Shown here one piece after another: positions 5,007 to 9,782 of a stretch of DNA of 9,782 nucleotides (positions within the stretch are counted from its first letter, which is position 1; each line of letters starts with the position of its first letter). A model generated the notes under the pieces. The model was not told the DNA's origin. It saw nothing but the letters and a program-made list of their open reading frames with translations, and searched no databases. Made by a program: the position numbers and the translations under genes. Source of the DNA: Pokkaliibacter sp046614695. GTDB taxonomy: Bacteria; Pseudomonadota; Gammaproteobacteria; Pseudomonadales; Balneatricaceae. The stretch covers positions 1 through 9,782 of the forward strand of contig NZ_JBKKHQ010000030.1 in NCBI RefSeq assembly GCF_046614695.1, read 5' to 3'.

Positions 5007-5570
5007 ATCGCAGCCATAGCCAGCGGTCTGCCAATAGGGCGGGTCAAGATAGGTCAGAGTGTGGGGGCGGTCATACTTCGCTACCACATCACGCCAGCTC
5101 AGGTTTTCAATAAAGCAGCGGCTGAGGCGCAGGTGAGCCTGACTCAAGGTTTCCTCGATTTTGAGCCGGTTGAGTCCGGGCGGTGATGTTGTTGCTGTTC
5201 CGAAAGTTCGGGACTCCATCTTGCCGCCAAACGACATCTGCTGCAGATAGTAAAACTTGGCAGCGCGCTGAATGTCAGTCAGCGGTAATTCTGGTTCTAG
5301 TTTTAGCCAATCAAAAATCTGGCGGCTAACAAGTGACCATTTGAACTGACGCACAAACTCTTCTAAGTGATGCTGCACCACCCGGTACAGGTTCACCACA
5401 TCGCCATTAATGTCATTAATCACTTCGACTTTTGCTGGTTGCTTCATAAAGAACAGCGCAGCACCGCCGCAGAATGGTTCAACGTAGCAAGTATGCTCAG
5501 GGAATTTTGGGAGGATGTGCTTTGCAAGACGGCGTTTGCCGCCCATCCATCTAACGATTGGTTTAGCCAA
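4809..5570 (-). CDS. dam: D12-class (Dam-type) DNA N6-adenine methyltransferase
   Basis: This 253-aa enzyme should transfer a methyl group from S-adenosylmethionine to adenine N6 in DNA. The N-terminal KPIVRWMGGKRRL (3-15) and EPFCGGAALFF (31-41) form the AdoMet-binding region. NDINGDVVNLY (52-62) is typical of the D12 class. The catalytic motif IV is DPPY at 176-179. The start is TTG 5570: AGAAGGA lies about 9 nt upstream, an in-frame stop lies further up with no ATG or GTG between, and the conserved KPxxxWxGGK region needs this start. The target site (GATC is usual for Dam) cannot be read from the sequence. Phage Dam enzymes commonly protect against host restriction or tune gene expression. 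Its last 66 codons are duplicated downstream. Confidence 0.92.
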   Translation of the reverse strand: MAKPIVRWMGGKRRLAKHILPKFPEHTCYVEPFCGGAALFFMKQPAKVEVINDINGDVVNLYRVVQHHLEEFVRQFKWSLVSRQIFDWLKLEPELPLTDIQRAAKFYYLQQMSFGGKMESRTFGTATTSPPGLNRLKIEETLSQAHLRLSRCFIENLSWRDVVAKYDRPHTLTYLDPPYWQTAGYGCDFDWAEYEAIRELMDTAQGKVILSIGDHPDIRALFAGLRCDEIPLTHTVGGNKSSKNAVELVYYNW

Positions 5571-5595
5571 CGAGCCATTTCCTTCTGTTGATTTG

Positions 5596-5670
5596 TCACA
5601 GAGACTTCATGTAGGCTTCCCGCGCTTCGCGAAGCGGGAGGGCCTTGATCGGCTCGCATGGATTGGTCAT
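5596..5670 (-). CDS. Possible 24-aa ORF between dam and the membrane-protein gene
   Basis: A short frame (ATG 5670 to TGA 5596-5598) reads MTNPCEPIKALPLREAREAY and ends MKSL. The composition is protein-like, but there is no convincing SD, and an in-frame TGA upstream excludes a longer form. It overlaps a 12-bp palindrome GCTTCGCGAAGC (5624-5635). It may be a remnant of a gene, a real minigene, or chance. Confidence 0.25.
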   Translation of the reverse strand: MTNPCEPIKALPLREAREAYMKSL

Positions 5671-5680
5671 GCGGGTGGAT

Positions 5681-5710
5681 GCTGGCCCGGTGCGTCAACA
5701 CCGGACCAGC
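5681..5710. other. Strong hairpin in the dam upstream region
   Basis: GCTGGCCCGGTG (5681-5692) pairs with CACCGGACCAGC (5699-5710) with one mismatch and a 6-nt loop. It lies 18 nt after the stop of the membrane-protein gene on the minus strand. No T-tract follows on the minus strand; on the plus strand it is followed after GCCC by TTTT. It may be a weak terminator or an mRNA 3'-end structure. Confidence 0.6.
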
Positions 5711-5728
5711 GCCCTTTTCGTGAAGCGA

Positions 5729-6025
5729 TTAGCTGGGGAGCTGTCGCCAGTTATGTGCAACGACAAGCGCGTATAAACCGCACAAGATCATTGCAATTAA
5801 CACTGCCAGCTCTCCATGCAATACGCCCGCTAAGCAGAGGGCGATCAACAGCAGAGTCGGCAGACACTTCCAGTACGGCCACGCTTTCCCGGTTCGCAAC
5901 ATAAGCCATGCGATCACCGGGTTTCGCTCTACGCCACCCGCAGACAGAATCCGGCGAGTAGTGTAAACATCCAGCAGCTGCAAAAGCAGCAGCAGACCGA
6001 GCAGTACAATCAGAAATACAGGCAT
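5729..6025 (-). CDS. Small DUF5658-like integral membrane protein (98 aa)
   Basis: I start at ATG 6025 because GGAGG lies 4 nt upstream on the minus strand. A longer frame to 6061 would run into the tail-fibre terminator. The protein has three or four hydrophobic segments: residues 2-17 (PVFLIVLLGLLLLLQL), a stretch around 40-47, 57-70 (KCLPTLLLIALCLA) and 74-90. The loop after the first segment, LDVYTTRRILSAGGVERNPV, fits the D.xTT....L..GG.E.NP pattern of DUF5658-type proteins, whose function is unknown. It lies downstream of the tail-fibre terminator. It could be a lysis or exclusion protein, but the sequence does not show this. Confidence 0.75.
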   Translation of the reverse strand: MPVFLIVLLGLLLLLQLLDVYTTRRILSAGGVERNPVIAWLMLRTGKAWPYWKCLPTLLLIALCLAGVLHGELAVLIAMILCGLYALVVAHNWRQLPS

Positions 6026-6044
6026 AGATCCTCCAGTTTTCAGG

Positions 6045-6071
6045 TAATAAAAAACCGCCACTTGGGCGGTT
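6045..6071 (-). terminator. Intrinsic terminator of the tail-fibre operon
   Basis: On the minus strand AACCGCC (6065-6071) pairs with GGCGGTT (6053-6059) around a 5-nt loop and is followed by a T-rich tract (TTTTATTA). It begins 1 bp after the tail-fibre stop codon and lies before the SD of the 98-aa membrane protein gene. Confidence 0.88.
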
Positions 6072-6072
6072 G

Positions 6073-8598
6073 TTATGGCATGTAGACAGCTCTGAAATAG
6101 GCCTTTGCCAAAGACCCGGTCAGCAGTCTTGATCCGTCCATTCTTGTCGGGGAAACAATCAAAGGCCGCTCGCCGACGTTCAGCGCTAGAACCGGGGAGC
6201 CTTCGCGATAAAGCGGGGTCTGGGCGCGGGCAAGACCCAAGCGGCCAAGCAGTAAATCCTGAGACCAGTTCGGTGCGATACTATCAAAGGTGCCTACTAG
6301 CGTTTTTGCCCCAAGACCACCACCTGAGCTGGTAGCCGAGCCATAAGAGTTGGTGACCTGTTTTGCAATCTCCAGGACAGGGTTGTTAAGCCCCGCCGTT
6401 TCGCCAGTCCAGTTAAACGCATAGTCCCGCGCCTCCCACGTTGAGGGATCAGCACCAGGGGCGTTATAGCCAGTACAGTGAATCTGGCCATCGACCGTTT
6501 TCACCTGATCGACAAGGGTCGGCTCAACCAGCTGCATCACGCCGAAGGGCGTACCGTCGTGCGAGCCAGCGGGCGCCCCATAAAAGCCAGAAGACAGACT
6601 CTGATTCATGTATTGCGGAGTGTTAACCGGCAGCGCCTGGTCACTGCTAAATGCGAGGTATGCAAACTGCAGCATTGCCCACTCATGAATCGACATCATG
6701 TGCCAGCCAGCACCTTTCGCTTGGCAGTGCGCGCGCGCGTCGTTAAAACTCATTGTCAGGCGAGTGCCTGCGCCTGCAAGGCAAGCCGATCCCGTTCCCA
6801 TGGATTGCAGCAGGTATTTGCTGACCATCATCGAGTTTGCGGAGACGTTACCGCTTGAGTTCTGAAACGCAGTAACCCAGCCGTTACCAATTAACGGGTT
6901 AGTATCAACACCCAGATTTTGGTACGTCAGCTGCGGAATGATCACCATCTCATTCGGGTTGCCTTGATCGTCATAGATGATCGTATTCCGGCCACCGCTG
7001 GCCGCTTCCACCGCGCGGCGAAATGGGTCAGGGAGGAAAATTTGAAAGCTCTGGCGTAACGCTGCATCTGCATCAGCGAGTGCAATGCTGGCTGCATCCT
7101 GCGCAGAGCTTGCCGCCTGAGCGGCTGAGGAAGCGGCATTCTGTGCGGCGGTACCCGCCGAGTCAGCAGAGGAAACAGCGCTATCTTTTGCAGCCGTCGC
7201 CGTATTAGCGGCAGCTTCGGCATCTGCTTTTGAGTTTGATGCCTCAAGCGCCGAGGCTTGTGATTGCTGCTGATACGTCTGCGACCATTCCCGAGCCTCG
7301 TCTGCATTAGTCACTGCCGTCTGCGCATTCGTCGCATGACCGTAGGCAGCATTTGCTGAGTTTTCCGCATTATCAGCATGGCCTGCAGCCGATGCTTCTG
7401 ACTGGCTTGCGGCCTCTGCACTAGCCTGCGCATTAGTCTCTGACTGAGCAGCTGCATCAGCGGAACCAGAAGCTGCCAGGGCTAACTGATCGGCACTCGT
7501 GCGCGCATTCTGTGCTGCGGTTTTTGCGCTTTCAGCAGACTGGGCGCTGGCCGCTGCAGCGGTGGCTGAGCCATCGGCGGCAGTAGCCGAATCGCTCGCT
7601 TCCGTCGCGGAACTTGCTGCTGCATCAGCTGAGGCCGCAACCGCACTTAACGAGTCAGCAGCGGCAGAGGCTGAATCAGCAGCGTTTGCCGCTGAGGTCG
7701 CAGCATCACCGGCCTTCGTTGTCGCGGTACCGGCGGATCCTGCCGCATTGGTTGCACTGCTCGCTGCCGCCGTCGCGGAATTGCTCGCTGCCGTGGCTTT
7801 CTGAGTTGCTGTAGTCGCAGACGCGCTGGCTGCATCGGCGCTGCCTTGGGCATCTGTTGCTGATTGCGCCGCTGCCGTTGCCTGAGCAGTGGCCGTGGTG
7901 GCCGCTTGGTCTAAATCTTCAGCGCTCGCCGCCGCTGCCGTGGCAGAGTTGTTCGCCGCTGTGGCTGAATCTGACGCGGCAGAGGCTGAATCAGCAGCGT
8001 TTGCCGCTGAGGTCGCAGCATCACCGGCCTTCGTTGTCGCGGTACCGGCGGATCCTGCCGCATTGGTTTCACTGCTCGCTGCCGCCGTCGCGGAATTGCT
8101 CGCTGCCGTGGCTTTCTGAGTTGCTGTAGTCGCCGACGCGCTGGCTGCCTCCGCGCTGCCTTGTGCATCTGACACAGACTGCGCTGCTGCCGCGGCCTGA
8201 GCAGTGGCGGTGGCAGCAGCCTCATCAATACTTTCAGCGCTGGCCGCTGCAGCGGCAGCAGACGCCGCAGACTGATCTACCGCACCCAGAATAGACGCCG
8301 CTGAGTTAGCCGCGTCTGTCGCTGAACTGGCCGCTGCGGTGGCTTTCTGCGTCGCCGTAGTCGCAGCGGTTGTTGCAGTCGCTTCACTATTAGCAGCGGC
8401 GGTCGCCGAGGCCGCTGCAGACTGGGCTGACTCGGCAGCAGAATCACGCGAGCCGGTAGCCACGTTGGCAGCATCCAGTATCGCGTCTTTCTTGTCTTTC
8501 ACTTCATCAACATAAGCCTGCGTATTCTCAACCAGTGCTTCAGCTGTCTGAGCCAACGCATCATAAGCAGCCTGCAGAGCAGAAGTATCTAACGGCAT
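6073..8598 (-). CDS. Long Ala/Ser-rich tail fibre with C-terminal adhesin-like domain
   Basis: ATG 8598 has AGAGGA 6 nt upstream and lies 2 nt after the preceding gene; a TTG at 8604 is less likely. The 841-aa product has a charged helical N-terminus (1-45) that probably joins the tail. An Ala/Ser/Thr-rich repeat region follows (about 53-516), typical of phage side-tail-fibre shafts. In it a 105-residue unit is nearly duplicated (122-226 and 227-331) and shorter variants follow. Residues 517-841 are non-repetitive. From about 604 a Cys-containing part with SFNDARAHCQAKGAGWHMMS and an EW resembles the DA..yC...G...L....EW pattern of formylglycine-generating-enzyme/C-type-lectin-like folds, and the protein ends in AYFRAVYMP. 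This part is the likely receptor-binding tip. The C-terminal fold is a guess from pattern. Confidence 0.88.
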   Translation of the reverse strand: MPLDTSALQAAYDALAQTAEALVENTQAYVDEVKDKKDAILDAANVATGSRDSAAESAQSAAASATAAANSEATATTAATTATQKATAAASSATDAANSAASILGAVDQSAASAAAAAASAESIDEAAATATAQAAAAAQSVSDAQGSAEAASASATTATQKATAASNSATAAASSETNAAGSAGTATTKAGDAATSAANAADSASAASDSATAANNSATAAAASAEDLDQAATTATAQATAAAQSATDAQGSADAASASATTATQKATAASNSATAAASSATNAAGSAGTATTKAGDAATSAANAADSASAAADSLSAVAASADAAASSATEASDSATAADGSATAAAASAQSAESAKTAAQNARTSADQLALAASGSADAAAQSETNAQASAEAASQSEASAAGHADNAENSANAAYGHATNAQTAVTNADEAREWSQTYQQQSQASALEASNSKADAEAAANTATAAKDSAVSSADSAGTAAQNAASSAAQAASSAQDAASIALADADAALRQSFQIFLPDPFRRAVEAASGGRNTIIYDDQGNPNEMVIIPQLTYQNLGVDTNPLIGNGWVTAFQNSSGNVSANSMMVSKYLLQSMGTGSACLAGAGTRLTMSFNDARAHCQAKGAGWHMMSIHEWAMLQFAYLAFSSDQALPVNTPQYMNQSLSSGFYGAPAGSHDGTPFGVMQLVEPTLVDQVKTVDGQIHCTGYNAPGADPSTWEARDYAFNWTGETAGLNNPVLEIAKQVTNSYGSATSSGGGLGAKTLVGTFDSIAPNWSQDLLLGRLGLARAQTPLYREGSPVLALNVGERPLIVSPTRMDGSRLLTGSLAKAYFRAVYMP
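7606..7920 (-). repeat. 105-residue repeat of the fibre shaft, unit 2
   Basis: This copy is offset by exactly 315 bp from the unit at 7921-8235. The core 7661-7855 differs from 7976-8170 at only about five positions. One change turns Glu178 of unit 1 into Ala in unit 2. The rest of the unit has diverged more. Confidence 0.9.
7921..8235 (-). repeat. 105-residue repeat of the fibre shaft, unit 1
   Basis: This is the first (N-terminal) unit of the duplicated shaft segment, residues 122-226, starting ESIDEAAATATAQ and followed by the second unit starting EDLDQAATTATAQ. Shorter ATTATQKATAA fragments also occur before it (about residues 79-89). Confidence 0.9.
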
Positions 8599-8600
8599 AA

Positions 8601-8792
8601 TCAATCCTCTTTGAGAATCACGGCATCTTGAGCCGGGTCATAGCGATAAGCTTTGGCGTCAAGCACCTCCGCCACCGGGTAATACTTCTGCTCGGTGTCA
8701 AAAGCTTGCACTTGATCGATGTGGGTTTGATGCGAGTAGAAAGTGACCTGAGTCACCTCCCCATCGCGATTTACAGCAGCCACTGCTGGCAT
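8601..8792 (-). CDS. Small tail-region protein (63 aa)
   Basis: ATG 8792 has GAGGA 7 nt upstream, inside the end of the preceding gene, and starts 2 nt after that gene's stop. Its own stop lies 2 nt before the tail-fibre start, so three genes are read as one unit. The product begins MPAVAAVNRDGEVTQVTFYS and continues with strand-like segments and many Tyr, Gln and Asp residues (YYPVAEVLDAKAYRYDP). Short proteins at this place between gpJ and the fibre are common in lambda-like phages. It may be a tail accessory or fibre-linked protein; function unknown. Confidence 0.8.
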   Translation of the reverse strand: MPAVAAVNRDGEVTQVTFYSHQTHIDQVQAFDTEQKYYPVAEVLDAKAYRYDPAQDAVILKED

Positions 8793-8794
8793 GG

Positions 8795-9782
8795 TTATTT
8801 CCTCGAAGCGAAGGCACTCAGCGTGCAGTTCGATACCTGGTACTTGAAGTAACTGGGGTTCGTGAACGCGGAGTAAGTGAACTTCACTACCAACTGAGCC
8901 GTGAAAGTGCCCGTGGCAGGGAAGTAGTAGCGAAGAAAAACGCGACCGCTGATCGGGTCTCTGAAACGCTCGACCGGCAGATAGTCCGCATAAGATCGGG
9001 CATCAGCGCCGTTAATGCGCAGCACGGGCATGATTTTGACTGCCGCTGCTGCTGTCGAGTTATAGTCTGTGACGTTGATATCGCAGGTGATATCGACGTT
9101 CATCATGTCCCCAGCACGGGCAGGTACAACGAGCGTGCTAAACACATCAACACCGGCATTCGCCGAAAAGTTGCCCTGGGTCAGATAGCGCTGAAAGCCA
9201 TTGCTGCCTGCAAAGGCGCTTAGCGTTACGGCTCCATCCTTGAGGTTCAGCGTATCAATCGTGGCGGCACCAATAGCCGCCTCGTTGAGATACAGAACAC
9301 CGTCAGAAAACACGAAAGGCAGCAAGCCTTCCGAGTCGTCAGGACTCGCTATATAAAAGCGATCCGCGCGGATGCCAAACTCGCCAGAGGCCCCGTCGTT
9401 ATAAAGACCGAAACCGATCACCCGGCCATTCACGTCGACCTTCAAAACATACTGCGCAGCAACATCTCCCAGCTTGTTCGCTGTCGCTTCAGCGCTCTGC
9501 TGAACAGATGCGATCTGGCCGTTGAGTTGCGTTTGCACGGTATTGACCAGACTTGCCAGACTCTCATCAGCAGACGCTCTGGCCGTTTGTTCAGTCTGAA
9601 TCGCAGCGGCGTTATCGTTAGCGCTGGCTTGTACAGCATCGACTCGCGTTGAGAGCGCACTGTCTGCATCAGCGCGGGCCGTCTGCTCTGTCTGAAGCGC
9701 TGCGGCGTTGCCGTTGGCTTTTGCTTGTACGGTATCGACTCGCGCTGAGAGCGCACTATCCGCGTCAGCACGCGCCGTCTGC
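8795..9782 (-). CDS. Central tail-tip (host-specificity) protein, gpJ-like, C-terminal part
   Basis: The frame is open to the window edge, so about 328 C-terminal residues of a larger protein are seen. The GTG at 9538 is an internal codon, not a start. From the edge inward, 32-residue repeats of QTARADADSALS.RVD.VQA come first and look like a coiled or triple-helical stalk. Next comes the stretch KVDVNGRVIGFGLYNDG, with FGIRADRFYIASP, typical of the DUF1983 region at the end of lambda gpJ. The last 150 residues or so are strand-rich. gpJ proteins form the tail tip and contact the host receptor. The stop lies 2 nt before the next gene. Confidence 0.85.
   Translation of the reverse strand, partial: QTARADADSALSARVDTVQAKANGNAAALQTEQTARADADSALSTRVDAVQASANDNAAAIQTEQTARASADESLASLVNTVQTQLNGQIASVQQSAEATANKLGDVAAQYVLKVDVNGRVIGFGLYNDGASGEFGIRADRFYIASPDDSEGLLPFVFSDGVLYLNEAAIGAATIDTLNLKDGAVTLSAFAGSNGFQRYLTQGNFSANAGVDVFSTLVVPARAGDMMNVDITCDINVTDYNSTAAAAVKIMPVLRINGADARSYADYLPVERFRDPISGRVFLRYYFPATGTFTAQLVVKFTYSAFTNPSYFKYQVSNCTLSAFASRK
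9590..9781 (-). repeat. 96-bp tandem repeats in the gpJ-like gene
   Basis: Two in-frame 32-codon units, 9686-9781 and 9590-9685, both encode QTARADADSALS followed by RVD, VQA, AN, NAAA and QTE. A third, diverged unit starts at 9589 (QTARASADESLAS). More copies may lie past the edge. Confidence 0.85.

Noticed and set aside
4176..5186. Two nearly identical plus-strand frames over the dam tails
   Set aside because: They are antisense shadows of the duplicated dam 3' end; their similarity comes from the DNA repeat.
5444..5701. 85-aa minus-strand frame overlapping the dam start
   Set aside because: It reads through the dam N-terminal region in another frame, its in-frame ATG after AGAAGGA is too close to that SD, and its product has no protein-like pattern.
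7499..8129. Plus-strand open frames opposite the tail fibre
   Set aside because: They are low-complexity mirror frames of GCN-rich repeats and have no SD of their own; the minus-strand fibre explains them.
7606..8235. CRISPR-like repeat array
   Set aside because: Repeats are long, in frame and part of an Ala/Ser-rich coding region, without constant short repeats and unique spacers.
6073..8598. Diversity-generating retroelement target
   Set aside because: Only a fold-like pattern is seen; no reverse transcriptase or template repeat lies in the window, so it is not called as a feature.
1..9782. tRNA or rRNA genes
   Set aside because: I saw no cloverleaf-like or rRNA-like sequence on either strand.

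Overview
The window looks like part of a temperate tailed phage that is maintained as a plasmid (a phage-plasmid), probably from a gammaproteobacterium. One end carries plasmid-type maintenance DNA: a perfect palindrome, iteron-like repeats and a ParA-type partition operon. The other end carries the tail-tip and tail-fibre module of a lambda-like siphovirus. The host is inferred only from gene style (lambda-type gpJ, HicAB, D12-class Dam) and moderate GC content. No gene here fixes the genus.

Layout, left to right. Bases 1-393 are non-coding apart from one possible minicistron. They hold a perfect 28-bp palindrome, at least five copies of TGGGCAGTT in one orientation, and an AT-rich palindrome just upstream of parA. 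Bases 394-1520 hold parA (type Ib, small) and, overlapping it by 4 nt, a gene for a protein that appears to contain two ribbon-helix-helix-like units in one chain. Bases 1589-3389 are a tightly packed plus-strand run of six small genes, almost all overlapping at start/stop codons and each with a Shine-Dalgarno (SD) sequence. None has a function I recognise, and the first (49 aa) and third (43 aa, single membrane segment) are very short. A bidirectional terminator at about 3451-3479 separates this run from a minus-strand block.

The minus strand, read from right to left, holds: the C-terminal part of the central tail-tip protein (gpJ-like, running off the right edge); a 63-aa conserved-looking tail gene; a long Ala/Ser-rich tail fibre with a duplicated 105-residue unit and a C-terminal adhesin-like domain; a strong terminator; a small DUF5658-like membrane protein; a D12-class adenine methyltransferase starting at TTG, with its own terminator; a 74-aa unknown; a truncated copy of the methyltransferase 3' end with a decayed copy of the same terminator; and a hicA-hicB toxin-antitoxin operon with a clear sigma70-type promoter.

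Together these read as the boundary between the late tail genes and the prophage maintenance region. In N15/phiKO2-type linear phage-plasmids partition genes also follow the tail genes, so the layout is comparable. Here, however, ParA is the small Ib type, no protelomerase or replication initiator is visible, and linearity is not shown. HicAB and ParA/RHH would stabilise the element, the methyltransferase would modify its DNA, and the repeat-rich fibre and tail tip would set host range. The least explained parts are the six-gene run, the tandem-RHH partner, the palindrome/iteron region and the dam-tail duplication.
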